A stretch of DNA of 64,000 nucleotides from Candidatus Woesearchaeota archaeon (GCA_016188115.1 JACPIK010000002.1:1252077-1316076), one strand, 5' to 3'. Shown: positions 7,183 through 16,835, counted from the stretch's first letter. Numbers and translations are program-made. The notes: generated by a model not told the origin, from the sequence alone.

Positions 7183-8490
7183 ATGGGATTTTGGAAAAAG
7201 TTGATTGGTATAGGAGGTAGTGGTGACCCTTCCTTTCCTGGTTCTGCTCAACCCTCAAAATATCCAGCAGACCTAGGGGCAACTCAAGAACTAGCCCCAA
7301 TTCTTGATCAAGGACCTAAACTAGCAATATATGAAACGGGCGTTTCTACTCAAGAAGAAGATAGGCGGTATGCCTCATTTGGTTCATTTTCACGTCTGGG
7401 CAGAGGAGGGACCTCTCATGTTTACCTAGAACAAGATAGTCAGAGCCAGCAACTATTTGCTCGCAAGGCGATTTATCTTTTCAGAACATTTCAACGAGAA
7501 ACCACGGGTAAATTCCCGTTCTCACGCCCCAACATAGAATATAGTTACACCAATGACAATTTGTTCATCCACGTTAATGGCGAACCGTATCAAGTTACTG
7601 CTGCAGGTGTCAGCGGAATACAAAAAGATCGGTTGGAACAAGGATCTCTTCCTCTCTACTTTGCCTTGCACGAGTTATATGCTACAGCTATTACAGGATC
7701 AGCAGGTATTCCTAACATCCTTCCATTTAAGGGAAGAGAATATGTTCTTGATAAAGAGGGGAGGCTATTCTTATTATTAGATATTGGTCTTGTTTCTGGA
7801 GTAGGACTCAAACAAAAAGCTGTCTCACTTGCAAACACAAGTCCAGATTCTTATGCTTATTTTACAGGACGTGTTCTGGAAGATGTTATCAGAGAAATTC
7901 AAGGGGTTCATCAACAAAAAGTAGTTCACAACGATATTAAAGGGGAGAATATTCATGTTGTTCGCGCCAGAAATAGTGATAGTGCTATTACCACGGCTGC
8001 TCTTCTTTTTGATTTTGGCATAGCTCGAGTTCATCCAGGCACTATTGCTGCACAAAGAATTTCAGATCCCCTGCGTCAATTTCTCTTTAATCCTCGTGAA
8101 GAATGGGATGGGTTTGTATCTGGTACTATTGGATATATCTGTCCTGAAAAAGCTATCAACCCTCGGCATAATCATGAACCATTTGAAGTCCAACATAAAG
8201 CTGATTATTTTTCCCTTGGCTCATTAGCTTTGGAATTAGTATTAAAATTCTCGAATGAATCTTACTTCAACAAAACTCACGCGCATCCTGAGGAGTGGGT
8301 AGATCATCTTAGAAGAATGCCCAAAAAATTTGATGATAAAATCTTTCAGGATTTCTCTTCTGCATCCGGATTTAATCCTCGACAAAAAAGAGACCTTGAA
8401 ACAGGTATTCGCCATGCTATGGCTGCAAATCCTACATATCGTTCCATTGAAGAACTTCTTCAAGCAGCAATAGATTTACAAAGAGAATAA
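7183..8490 (+). CDS. Ser/Thr protein kinase-like protein 1
   Basis: 435 residues with a eukaryote-like kinase domain from about 65 to 420. Glycine loop LGRGGTSHVY, VAIK-type lysine in FARKAIYL, catalytic loop VVHNDIKGENIHVV (HND in place of HRD, with Lys and Asn present), DFG in LLFDFGIAR, and GTIGYICPE as the activation-segment end. All catalytic residues are present, so it is probably active. There is an unusually long insert between the glycine loop and the catalytic loop. No membrane segment or receptor domain is visible. It is one of three kinase-like genes in 5 kb. Confidence 0.88.
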   Translation: MGFWKKLIGIGGSGDPSFPGSAQPSKYPADLGATQELAPILDQGPKLAIYETGVSTQEEDRRYASFGSFSRLGRGGTSHVYLEQDSQSQQLFARKAIYLFRTFQRETTGKFPFSRPNIEYSYTNDNLFIHVNGEPYQVTAAGVSGIQKDRLEQGSLPLYFALHELYATAITGSAGIPNILPFKGREYVLDKEGRLFLLLDIGLVSGVGLKQKAVSLANTSPDSYAYFTGRVLEDVIREIQGVHQQKVVHNDIKGENIHVVRARNSDSAITTAALLFDFGIARVHPGTIAAQRISDPLRQFLFNPREEWDGFVSGTIGYICPEKAINPRHNHEPFEVQHKADYFSLGSLALELVLKFSNESYFNKTHAHPEEWVDHLRRMPKKFDDKIFQDFSSASGFNPRQKRDLETGIRHAMAANPTYRSIEELLQAAIDLQRE

Positions 8491-8535
8491 TCATATTTGT
8501 TGATGCATCCAGAAAACGTGTTGCATAATCTTTCA

Positions 8536-8865
8536 TCATTGAAATGAGATCTCATCTCCTTCTTTATATTTCCCGTCAACAAATCCTAACTCTATCACAT
8601 ACTTTCCTTTAACTGAACTTTGCCACATCTGCCATGGCTGAAAATTTCTCTTCACTTCCACAATTTTCATTTCTTCATCAACAATCAACACATCAATGGG
8701 AAAAAACACAAACCACATATGTAATGATATCCCTCGAGAAACCGGAAACTCCATTACCAAATTCTGTTGAGAACGAAACATCAATCCTCGCATCCAAGAA
8801 AAAAATCCTGTTGCATATCGTTCATGTTTAGAAATAATACTTTTCTGCGTTAAATTCTCAATCAT
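8536..8865 (-). CDS. DUF192 family protein
   Basis: From the ATG at 8865 this gives 109 residues of DUF192 (COG1430): FSWMRGLMFR, MWFVFFPIDVLIVDEEMKIVEV, then W-rich PWQMWQ and a C-terminal GKYVIELGFVDGKYKEGDEI. An upstream in-frame ATG at 8937 would add 24 residues encoded partly by a (GA)11 tract and would overlap the PUA gene by 35 nt. The tract itself reads GAGAGA directly before the 8865 ATG and could act as a ribosome binding site. The family is usually exported in bacteria; no signal peptide is seen here. Function unknown. Confidence 0.78.
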   Translation of the reverse strand: MIENLTQKSIISKHERYATGFFSWMRGLMFRSQQNLVMEFPVSRGISLHMWFVFFPIDVLIVDEEMKIVEVKRNFQPWQMWQSSVKGKYVIELGFVDGKYKEGDEISFQ

Positions 8866-8886
8866 CTCTCTCTCTCTCTCTCTCTC
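8865..8886. repeat. (TC)11 dinucleotide tract at the start of the DUF192 gene
   Basis: Eleven perfect TC repeats on the plus strand, GA on the coding strand, ending at the proposed ATG. If translation starts upstream at 8937, length changes of the tract would shift the frame. Confidence 0.9.
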
Positions 8887-8902
8887 TTCTAGCTCTCTTT
8901 TT

Positions 8903-9361
8903 TCATGCCTCTTGCTTCCACAACTCATCACCAACATAATGCAACGTCTTTACCATTTTTCCGGTTGTTGTTGCAAGCATTTCTTCCTTGCCAAAAAGCG
9001 CTTTGCCAACAGCAAGAAACTTACCATGTGTTTGATCTACTATCACTACTGGATCTCCCATTTTCACTTCCTCATCAACTGCAACAATTCCTGGCCGCAT
9101 CAAATCCGCGCCATTCACAATGAAACGTACAGCACCCATGTCAACGGTTATTTTCTTTACTAACATGGTGTTATTCATCAAAAAACGTAACGTAGGAAAA
9201 GCAGTCTCTTCCTCAAAAAAGAACGCAATTGTTCTATTAATTGTCAATGTCGCTTTAGGCAGAGTTTCTTTACGCTGAATTATATCTTTCTTGGTAAAGA
9301 TCAAATTATATCGAGCAAGTAATTCCTGTGCATCTTTCGGACTAACGGTTGTAACTTTCAT
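8903..9361 (-). CDS. PUA domain RNA-binding protein (MCT-1/Tma20-like)
   Basis: 152 residues. The N-terminal half (residues 1-70) resembles the pre-PUA part of archaeal MCT-1/Tma20-like proteins (COG2016). Residues about 75-150 are a PUA domain: VRFIVNGADLMRPGIVAVDEEVKMGDPVVIVDQTHGKFLAVGKAL. Proteins of this type bind structured RNA and, in eukaryotes, act with DENR in ribosome recycling and re-initiation. The archaeal role is presumably ribosome-associated. It is upstream of, and probably cotranscribed with, the DUF192 gene. Confidence 0.85.
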   Translation of the reverse strand: MKVTTVSPKDAQELLARYNLIFTKKDIIQRKETLPKATLTINRTIAFFFEEETAFPTLRFLMNNTMLVKKITVDMGAVRFIVNGADLMRPGIVAVDEEVKMGDPVVIVDQTHGKFLAVGKALFGKEEMLATTTGKMVKTLHYVGDELWKQEA

Positions 9362-9382
9362 AAGGTTGTAACTTCCATAAGC

Positions 9383-9907
9383 TCATCGAGATGTATGTTT
9401 ACTTTGATCTAATTTAGAATACGCAACATAAATCAATATGGCTAACGCAACCCCAATTAATGTAAACCGTAACACATCTTGGGCATATTGCCAGTAGCGT
9501 ATTGTTCCATATAACAACAATAAAATTGCTCCTGCGCTAATTCCTGTGCTAATAATTTCCATTTTAAGTAAAAGCATGCTTACTAATCCAAGAATTCCTA
9601 CGATCAACGACACAATAAAGACAATACGGTCATGAGACTCTCGTTGACCCTCAAGCTTGGTATAACAAGGATCGCCATAATTACAATAGCCTGGTGCTTT
9701 TTCTGGTGTATTTTGTGAAGAAGGAATAACCCATGTTCCATTAAGACTTAAACAGCTTGTCTCATTTAGCATCTCAGGATATTGCGGTTGAGATCGATAA
9801 CACGCGTCAAAATCAGGCGCTTTATGAAATACTTCGATGCCATAGCCAATGAAGAGTGCAAATAATAGCGCAATCGCAATGGCAAGAAACGTCTTTTTTG
9901 TAAACAT
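9383..9907 (-). CDS. four-segment membrane protein with a Cys-containing loop
   Basis: 174 residues from the ATG at 9907 (MFTKKTFLAIAIALLFALF). A longer in-frame reading to 10030 adds 41 residues of unlikely composition. There is a first membrane segment at 5-25, then a loop of about 75 residues outside the membrane with five cysteines (FDACYR, SCLSLNG, GYCNYGDPCY), then three hydrophobic segments near 95-115, 118-138 and 148-166. It ends 21 nt before the PUA gene start on the same strand. I do not recognise the family. Confidence 0.7.
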   Translation of the reverse strand: MFTKKTFLAIAIALLFALFIGYGIEVFHKAPDFDACYRSQPQYPEMLNETSCLSLNGTWVIPSSQNTPEKAPGYCNYGDPCYTKLEGQRESHDRIVFIVSLIVGILGLVSMLLLKMEIISTGISAGAILLLLYGTIRYWQYAQDVLRFTLIGVALAILIYVAYSKLDQSKHTSR

Positions 9908-10196
9908 GTACCTTATTAGGGCATACAAACTTAATAAAGATTTGGCTTGGTTAATGAACTTAAACGCAATTATTTTGACAACTTTTGATGAAATAGACCT
10001 AAATCCCTCCATCTTACTAAACTCCAACACTTAACTCAAATTATCTCCTCAAATATCCCCTAAAATATCATCCATTATTAATCACTATCAAAAGACAAAA
10101 GAGCTAGTTTTCTGCAAAAGCTTTATAAATGGTACCCTAAGAGGTATTTTAGGTATATGCTATATAGTAATTACGGCTAATACTAAATCTATAACT

Positions 10197-11354
10197 ATGA
10201 ACCAGTACGTTCCTCTCTCACCTGTGGCCCAAGATCCACCGGCAGTATCGTTTCATGCTTTTGGTAGATCATATGCTCCCTCCGATTTGCTTGCGCAAGG
10301 CGGCGAGGGTCAAGTATATCGCAGCAGTCAAAACCAAGGCCGCGTTGTTAAAATTCCTCAACCTGCATTAAGAGATAGTTCTAGTCTTACAGCAGAAGCA
10401 ACATTAGGTCGTGTTGTAGAACATGCTCATCTTGCTCGCGTTTTAGGAATAGAATCTGTAGTCATTACGAGAGATGATGGGACAGAAAAAAACTGCCCTG
10501 CTGTTGAGTTTCCTGATTATGGTTCAAATCTTCATCGTGCGTTCTATGATGGTCACGTTTCACTTCAACAAGCCATGGGATATCTTGCGCAAGTTGCATC
10601 AGTATTGCCTTATCTTACCCAACAAGGAATCACTCACCGTGATGTTAACAAAGGTAATATCTTTGTAGATGGGCAACATGTTGTTCTTGGTGATCTAGGA
10701 TTAGCTCTTGTTAGTCTTGATTCACCTCTTCTTGGGAAAATTGGAGAACTTGATCCAGCATCACGCACTTTTTTTGAACGTCGTGCTACTCATCCGTCAA
10801 CAACCGGTTCTACAGGAACATGTTCACCTGAACAAGTATGCAATATTGAAAAAGTAGGTCCAGCTAGTGATGTTTATAGTATGGCTGCTGCAGCGTATGG
10901 TCTTCTCACAAAAGTTGATTTTAATCGCGCACTAGCCACATCTATTGGAAATAAAAATGATCGAAATGGGGTTCTTAAAACTCTCGATTCTTATGTTGGA
11001 CTTCAGGTAAATCAATTATTCCGTTCTCTTCCACAAAAAGTTGCTGCTGCGTATGGAATTCAACCTGATTCAACACTCGCAGATATTCTAACCCAAGCTG
11101 CCAGTCCACTTCAGCAAGCGCTTCGTCGCAACCCTGCTGAACGTCCAACACCTCAATCATTATATCAATCCATTTCTGATCTTGCTATAAATTTAGGCAA
11201 GGTTTCACCACTTTACGCTTCAGTAATAAGCTCTGTTACTGGTGAAACCTCTTCTTCATCTTCACCAGCTCGTAATCGAGTTGCAACCTCCTCAAATCCA
11301 TCACCTGTACCATCTGATAAATTTGTCGATCTCGAAAGATTTTTTCAAGCATAA
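10197..11354 (+). CDS. Ser/Thr protein kinase-like protein 2
   Basis: 385 residues. Glycine loop LLAQGGEGQVY, lysine in RVVKIPQP, catalytic loop GITHRDVNKGNIFV with intact HRD and Asn but Asn-Lys in place of the usual Lys, then VLGDLGLAL with DLG in place of DFG (Asp kept), and GSTGTCSPEQV as the activation-segment end. The core is probably active. Residues 340-385 are Ser/Pro-rich (SSSSSPARN, SSNPSPVPS) and likely disordered or phosphorylated. A TATATAG box at about 10161-10167 lies near the start. The neighbouring gene at 11414 is a third kinase. Confidence 0.87.
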   Translation: MNQYVPLSPVAQDPPAVSFHAFGRSYAPSDLLAQGGEGQVYRSSQNQGRVVKIPQPALRDSSSLTAEATLGRVVEHAHLARVLGIESVVITRDDGTEKNCPAVEFPDYGSNLHRAFYDGHVSLQQAMGYLAQVASVLPYLTQQGITHRDVNKGNIFVDGQHVVLGDLGLALVSLDSPLLGKIGELDPASRTFFERRATHPSTTGSTGTCSPEQVCNIEKVGPASDVYSMAAAAYGLLTKVDFNRALATSIGNKNDRNGVLKTLDSYVGLQVNQLFRSLPQKVAAAYGIQPDSTLADILTQAASPLQQALRRNPAERPTPQSLYQSISDLAINLGKVSPLYASVISSVTGETSSSSSPARNRVATSSNPSPVPSDKFVDLERFFQA

Positions 11355-11413
11355 GTTTCTAAGAGTGTTTTGAAGTTTAAAAAATAAAATTTGCTCATCA
11401 AACATCAACCAAC

Positions 11414-12532
11414 ATGAACAAAACATATTCCCCATTTGAGGACTCTGAACTAACTGTAATAGATCCACCTACTCTAGATCGATTGCTTCATATTGAACCC
11501 ACAGATATGAAAGGAAGCCAAGCTCGGATTTTTCGTGTTATTGATCCTGACAGACCTGGAAGAATTATGAAAATCTGGACTATTGGTAATCTCATTGATA
11601 ATCCTACTGCACCATTTCTCGACGCAATGTATGTTGAATCAAAAGGAACGGGATCAGGGAGAATTTATGTTGGAGAGTATACCTTTCCTTTACCAGGCAA
11701 CCAAGATGCTCAAGCAAGAATTTATGGTGTGGCAAATGAAATTTCAGCACTCACAAAAATAACTCGAGATCGAGAATTAAATGTTGCTGGTTCAAATCTT
11801 TTCCCAAGAATATATTCTCATGGTCTTGCATTAAGTGAAAGTGGAAATTTGGTTGCGTATGTTGAAATGGATGAAGTGCAGGGTAAAACTTTACAAGAAT
11901 ATCTTACTGCATTAAATTCTCCTGAACGGAAACATCGAGCTGATTATCGGTTGAACATTGCGCGTAAAGCTGCTTGGGGTCTTGCAAAAGGCACACATTA
12001 TCTTAGAAAAGCAGGTATTGATCACCGAGATCTCAAACCAGAAAATATTTTTATCTCTGGGAACACTTGTAATTTTGTCGATAAAGGTTGTTCTCTCGGT
12101 GTTGATCTTGAAACATTTTTACCAGAGTATCTTGCGATTCCCGATCTTCATGCAAGACGAAAACAAGGTATTATTTCGGGTACACCAGAATATATGTCTC
12201 TGCAACAAGCTATGGGGGAATTTGACCCTACGGGAAATATCTATGCTGCAACCATCATGTTTAGTGAAATTTTAAGCGGAAATCATCCTTTTAAACTAAA
12301 AGATGAAACCGGTGCAAGATTACCGCCTATAGCAATAATTATAAAAAATCAAAGTAACACAGATCTCCCTGTGCACACAATGGAAGGTCTTGAACAATCT
12401 CCTGTATGGCCTTTGGTTAGACATACCTCTCGCGATATTGAAGCGATAGTGTCTAATGGGCTATCTCGCAACTCTGATGAACGACAAGTTGTTCCTAAAT
12501 TAATGTATGATTGGGCAAAAAAGGTAGCATAA
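11414..12532 (+). CDS. Ser/Thr protein kinase-like protein 3, atypical activation segment
   Basis: 372 residues. N-lobe SQARIFRVIDPDRPGRIMKIW (the usual Gly-rich loop is reduced), catalytic loop AGIDHRDLKPENIFI fully canonical, then FVDKGCSLG, with DKG instead of DFG, and ISGTPEYMSLQQA for the APE region. The metal-binding Asp is kept, so activity is possible. It follows kinase 2 by 59 nt on the same strand, so the two may be cotranscribed. Residues about 90-140 form an insert absent from the other two. Substrates cannot be guessed. Confidence 0.86.
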   Translation: MNKTYSPFEDSELTVIDPPTLDRLLHIEPTDMKGSQARIFRVIDPDRPGRIMKIWTIGNLIDNPTAPFLDAMYVESKGTGSGRIYVGEYTFPLPGNQDAQARIYGVANEISALTKITRDRELNVAGSNLFPRIYSHGLALSESGNLVAYVEMDEVQGKTLQEYLTALNSPERKHRADYRLNIARKAAWGLAKGTHYLRKAGIDHRDLKPENIFISGNTCNFVDKGCSLGVDLETFLPEYLAIPDLHARRKQGIISGTPEYMSLQQAMGEFDPTGNIYAATIMFSEILSGNHPFKLKDETGARLPPIAIIIKNQSNTDLPVHTMEGLEQSPVWPLVRHTSRDIEAIVSNGLSRNSDERQVVPKLMYDWAKKVA

Positions 12533-12562
12533 AAAGTACTCCTTTAACAAGTAATTCTTTCC

Positions 12563-15427
12563 CTACTCAACCACAATTCCTACTTTTCCTGGTGCTGCTG
12601 CTTTTGCTTTAGCATGAGTGCTTTCTTCTCCACGCATAACCAAAACTGTGCAATTAAATTCAGTTTCAAAGAAAGCTGCTGCATCTTGTAAACATCGCAA
12701 TTCAAAATCTTGTGAAGTTACTGCGCTAACCGAGCCTACTTTGACAAACTTAGGGATTAACTTGGTCAACTCTGCTGAATTTTTCTTGAATTTCTCCACT
12801 GTCATCATCGACCCCATGATCTCTTTAAACTCGCGAGTGTGTTCAAGTAATCTACCAATTTCCACAAACGCAGCGTACTTCCATTCTTCAGAAACTAGAA
12901 GAGTAATCGATTTAGCTTGAGTTGTCTTTGCTAATTTCAATACTTCTCCAATATCTCCTAGTGTCTGTTCGATTAATTCCTCTCCCCTCATTGCCTTTGC
13001 ATCCAACGCTTTTGCCATTGGCCACAATTCAGTAGAAATATAGGTTTTCTTACCAATTGCATGCCAACTCTCTTCACAGAAATGAGGAGTAAACGGAGTA
13101 AGTAATTTAAGTTGTGTTTCAATAAAATGATTAATTACTTTCTTGTTATATTTTCCACCAGTGCGACGAGTATACCACTTTAATGCTCGTTGCATATCCA
13201 TCAAACCTGCTTGCACAGCTGATTTAAAGAGCATGTTTTCCATATTTTGTGTTGCGTGATCAACACAATCATGAATCGTATTTTCAAACCAAGTATCAAT
13301 AATTAACACGTCGTTTCGTCCTTTATTATAATGCTCAAACGCAAAGTCATAAATCTCATTTAATTTGTTTTTAGCCGTCTCTAAGAAGGTCATATCATAA
13401 TTAGCATCCTCAACACCTTCTCCTGCATTAGCAGCAGTAAGACGAATAATATCTGCTGTGTGCTTCTCATAGAGTTCTCTAATAGTAAAGAAATTGCCTT
13501 TTGACTTAGACATTTTTTCATTATTAACCATAATGCGTCCATTCAAAACATACGCTTTTGGCCAGTGTTTTTTAGGAAATAATGCCGTGTGGTTAAACAA
13601 GCAGAATGCCAGGTGATTTTGCAACAAATCTTTTGCCGAATTACGGAAATCAAATGGATACCAATACTCAAAATCAGTGCGCATTTTCTCGATCATTGCG
13701 CGTGGCACTTTCGTTTTTCCCTCAATTTCGGCAACATTTCCTTTTCCAAAAAAGATATACTCAAAAAATGCATCATTTAAATGATCTACATTAAATCCGT
13801 ATTCTTTAGAGTGTTCAAGATACTTTGCGATCGTGCAATATGCCATTTGCATTGTCGAATCACTTAATGATTCAATCACCCACTCATGATCCCAAGGAAG
13901 TTTTGTTCCAAGACCAAATTCACGCGTGCACGCCCAATGTTGCAACCAATCAAGAACATAATCAAATTGCTTGCGTACTTTTTCAGGATACAGCGTAAGT
14001 CCATCCAAACATTCATGTGTGATTTTCTTCCAATGTTCATTATCATAATTCAAAAACCATTGATTGCTTACAACTTTAACAATACAGGGAGTTAAACAAC
14101 GACAAACTACTTTTCCAGTTGGTTCCCAAAACATCACCGCGTCGCTAGTAGAGATCAATTCTTTCTTAATCGCTTCTTGACATTTTGGCACATCCATTCC
14201 GCTATACTTGCCGCAGCTCTTCTTCATAACCCCTTTACGATACACACGACGATTAAGTTCACCTTTGGCTTCCTCTAATTTTTCTTTTTGTTGAGCAGAA
14301 GTAATTCCAAACTCTTTTCCTATCGAATCACCAAGATCTTCTCCCATCCCTTCTACATCAATAATAAATATTGGTTTAAGTTTTTTTACAACCTCATTAT
14401 TAAGATGAAATTGAGCAAGTAATGCAGGGTCAGATTGAATTTTGCGTAACTCAAAAAGATCAACGGGGTCCTCTAAAGCAGAATAGACTAATCCAGAACC
14501 AACTTTAGCATCAATAAATGTTGCTGGAAGAGTATAAATCTCATACTGCGCAACTGGTCCTTGTACCCATTTTCCGATGAGTTCTTGAGCAGTAATTTTA
14601 CGAAGAATTGTTGCAGCAGGGTCGCACTGTTCTCGAATCTTACCTAGGACTGCTTCACCCACAACCCATTTTTCATCGTGAACTTGCGCAACACAGTATG
14701 CACCATGCGGATCAACCCAAAGATTAGTCTGACCAAGTAACGCATCAGGACGAGTAGTTCCTGTCATTAAAATTAGATCGGAATCTTTCATGCGAAACTT
14801 AATCCAAATAAAATCTTTTGGCGTCTCTCCTTCGCCTTCTGCGCGATCATGGTCTCCTACTGGCACATTATCCTTTGGACACCACATGACTGGATGTTTG
14901 CCTTTCGTGACATACCCTAAAGCATGAAGTTTGTTAAATTGCCATGTTACAAATTTATCATATGCTGGATCAAGATACGTTGTCTTAAACGTATATCTCT
15001 CATCTAATGCAAAGCCCATCTTTTGCAAATCTTTAAAGTTCTCTTTGGGAAAATAATCGCACCAATATTCTGGATTTGCAAACTTAGCAATCTCGGAGTC
15101 AGCAATTCCCATTTTTTTAAGCGTGGCAATTTGGGTTGGTTCTGCTTCTTTGACACGTTGTGCTGCGGCAACAATAGGTGTACCAGTGCAGTGGAATGCA
15201 AACTTGAACAATACATTATGTCCTTGCATCCGTTTAAATCGGGCAATCGCTTCCGGAGCCATATATGTAAATAGGTGACCTAGGTGTAGTAGCCCACTCA
15301 TGTAAGGATAAGGAGTAGTCAAATAGTATTTTTTCTGAGAATAATCTTCTACATCAACGTGAAACAAGCGGTCTTCTTTCCATTCTTGCTGCCACGTATT
15401 GTGAATTCGCTGCCAATCTAATGCCAT
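12563..15427 (-). CDS. leuS: leucyl-tRNA synthetase, archaeal type
   Basis: 954 residues, the length of archaeal/eukaryotic LeuRS. Class I signatures: YPYMSGLLHLGHLFTY (HIGH-type) near residues 38-53 and KMSKSKGNFF near 636. The inserted CP1 editing domain carries TGTTRPDALLGQTNLWVDP. The C-terminal part holds the anticodon-binding helices and a long archaeal tail. It charges tRNA-Leu. TTTATAAATA at 15449-15459 lies about 27 nt before the ATG and no Shine-Dalgarno precedes it, so the message is probably leaderless. It is monocistronic or first of a unit. Confidence 0.96.
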   Translation of the reverse strand: MALDWQRIHNTWQQEWKEDRLFHVDVEDYSQKKYYLTTPYPYMSGLLHLGHLFTYMAPEAIARFKRMQGHNVLFKFAFHCTGTPIVAAAQRVKEAEPTQIATLKKMGIADSEIAKFANPEYWCDYFPKENFKDLQKMGFALDERYTFKTTYLDPAYDKFVTWQFNKLHALGYVTKGKHPVMWCPKDNVPVGDHDRAEGEGETPKDFIWIKFRMKDSDLILMTGTTRPDALLGQTNLWVDPHGAYCVAQVHDEKWVVGEAVLGKIREQCDPAATILRKITAQELIGKWVQGPVAQYEIYTLPATFIDAKVGSGLVYSALEDPVDLFELRKIQSDPALLAQFHLNNEVVKKLKPIFIIDVEGMGEDLGDSIGKEFGITSAQQKEKLEEAKGELNRRVYRKGVMKKSCGKYSGMDVPKCQEAIKKELISTSDAVMFWEPTGKVVCRCLTPCIVKVVSNQWFLNYDNEHWKKITHECLDGLTLYPEKVRKQFDYVLDWLQHWACTREFGLGTKLPWDHEWVIESLSDSTMQMAYCTIAKYLEHSKEYGFNVDHLNDAFFEYIFFGKGNVAEIEGKTKVPRAMIEKMRTDFEYWYPFDFRNSAKDLLQNHLAFCLFNHTALFPKKHWPKAYVLNGRIMVNNEKMSKSKGNFFTIRELYEKHTADIIRLTAANAGEGVEDANYDMTFLETAKNKLNEIYDFAFEHYNKGRNDVLIIDTWFENTIHDCVDHATQNMENMLFKSAVQAGLMDMQRALKWYTRRTGGKYNKKVINHFIETQLKLLTPFTPHFCEESWHAIGKKTYISTELWPMAKALDAKAMRGEELIEQTLGDIGEVLKLAKTTQAKSITLLVSEEWKYAAFVEIGRLLEHTREFKEIMGSMMTVEKFKKNSAELTKLIPKFVKVGSVSAVTSQDFELRCLQDAAAFFETEFNCTVLVMRGEESTHAKAKAAAPGKVGIVVE

Positions 15428-15448
15428 TCATTTTGATGCGGATTTCTC

Positions 15449-15459
15449 TTTTATAAATA
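15449..15459 (-). promoter_or_regulatory. TATA box of leuS
   Basis: AAATATTTATAAA on the coding strand, centred about 27 nt before the start codon at 15427, which predicts a leaderless mRNA. Confidence 0.6.
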
Positions 15460-15532
15460 TTTAGCTCGTAAATGTAAAGAGTACGCCAAAACAAAACCAA
15501 TAACAAAACTAGTAATAAGAACAATCAATTCA

Positions 15533-16804
15533 TTACGATTTTCTTCTTTTTTTCAAAATTCCCCATCCCTCTCTTTGAGATGGAGCAGGTGTAACCGGAT
15601 CTTCAACAGAACCCTTAGCATGATCCTGAACAGAACCTTCTTGAAGATATGCTCTAAGAGCTTCATCTATGTCTAATCGAGCATTAGGCAATCTCTCTGA
15701 AAAAGTCTGCGCAGGGTCTATTTTTGCCGGTTCTGGTGTTGGTGCTACCGGTGTAGGCATAGACTCAACTTCTTTTTTAGGATTATTTGGCATTCCTGCT
15801 CTGTGTGGTTGAGAATTCATCCTTCCTCGCTCCATGCCAATTTCATACTGTAACATACGAAGAGATTGGGGTCGATGCTCTGAGATTGTATCCGTTTCCG
15901 TATTGTTTACTAACAGATAATAAATTAATCCAATGCGTAGATTCGTCTGAAGCAAAGAAAAATAGGTATCAAATCTGCTTGGTTTCTCCGATTGTCTTTT
16001 AAAGATTTCATCAAGACGCTTGATTCCCATTTCAGGGACATAGCGTCCATTTTTTAAAAACAAATCGATGGACCTTACAGACGCTATTGAATGACTATCT
16101 TCCGTTGTTGCAAAAATAGCACCAAGATCTGGAGCAATAGAACAGAATTCAGCAAGAGCAAGTTTGAGTCCAGCAACATATTCTGTTCTTTTTGCTCTTG
16201 TTGCTGGGTCTGTGCCATATTCATGTGCAATCACGTTTAGTATCTCTTCCCACCCAGTTTGTTCTGCAACGCTGCGTAATGCATCAAAAGAAACCCGAGC
16301 TCCTCCCACCCTAGATCCGTCTAAAATGAGTCGGGATTCGCCATTTCCATCAACTAATCCTAACATATAAAGAATTTCTTTCCCATCATAGAGAACTTTT
16401 TGAATCTGAGCTAATTTCATAACCTGATTTATCTCATTAAGCGATGATCTATGTACTAAGGATTCTATTCCGCCTGGGACGTATAATCCATACTCTGCTT
16501 GCTCAACTGACCCAAATGATTTTTTACCCAGAACACAATTATCAAACCATTCTTTACAAATACGAACATAATTATCTAATGTTGCAGGTGTAATTGAAGC
16601 ATGAGGTTTGCGCTGGTTTGTCGAGATAGCTTGTGCAATTAATTGAGTTGCGAGAAATCCTTGCACTAAAGTTGGACCATCTAATTTGGTAGAAATGTTT
16701 CCTTCTTGTTGGTCTTGAACCCGAATTTCTAGTCCTCCATTATCAATTAAATAAACAGTGTAAGGTGTTGCTGCTGCTATTTGTTGATATAGGGGCATAA
16801 TCAT
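15533..16804 (-). CDS. uncharacterised soluble protein with a Pro-rich, basic tail
   Basis: 423 residues. Residues 1-310 are mixed alpha/beta with no motif that I know; the part near residues 75-200 has LDNYVRICKEWFDN, SLVHRSSLNEINQVMKLAQI and a LILDGSRVGG strand. Residues about 340-423 are low complexity, with a Pro/Thr stretch (MPTPVAPTPEPAKI) and a basic end (ILKKRRKS). No signal peptide or membrane segment. TTTATAAAA at 16827-16835 is 27 nt before the ATG, so it has its own promoter and likely a leaderless transcript. Function unknown. Confidence 0.75.
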   Translation of the reverse strand: MIMPLYQQIAAATPYTVYLIDNGGLEIRVQDQQEGNISTKLDGPTLVQGFLATQLIAQAISTNQRKPHASITPATLDNYVRICKEWFDNCVLGKKSFGSVEQAEYGLYVPGGIESLVHRSSLNEINQVMKLAQIQKVLYDGKEILYMLGLVDGNGESRLILDGSRVGGARVSFDALRSVAEQTGWEEILNVIAHEYGTDPATRAKRTEYVAGLKLALAEFCSIAPDLGAIFATTEDSHSIASVRSIDLFLKNGRYVPEMGIKRLDEIFKRQSEKPSRFDTYFSLLQTNLRIGLIYYLLVNNTETDTISEHRPQSLRMLQYEIGMERGRMNSQPHRAGMPNNPKKEVESMPTPVAPTPEPAKIDPAQTFSERLPNARLDIDEALRAYLQEGSVQDHAKGSVEDPVTPAPSQREGWGILKKRRKS

Positions 16805-16826
16805 AATCCTGTTTCTTGAACCATTA

Positions 16827-16835
16827 TTTATAAAA
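16827..16835 (-). promoter_or_regulatory. TATA box of the 15533-16804 gene
   Basis: TTTTATAAA on the minus strand, 27 nt before the start codon. It faces the lipoprotein gene at 16901, so the two promoters share this short divergent region. Confidence 0.55.

Noticed and set aside
9908-10030. N-terminal extension of the membrane protein at 9383-9907
   Set aside because: Composition unlike the rest and ATG at 9907 starts directly at a membrane segment; the extension is unlikely to be translated.
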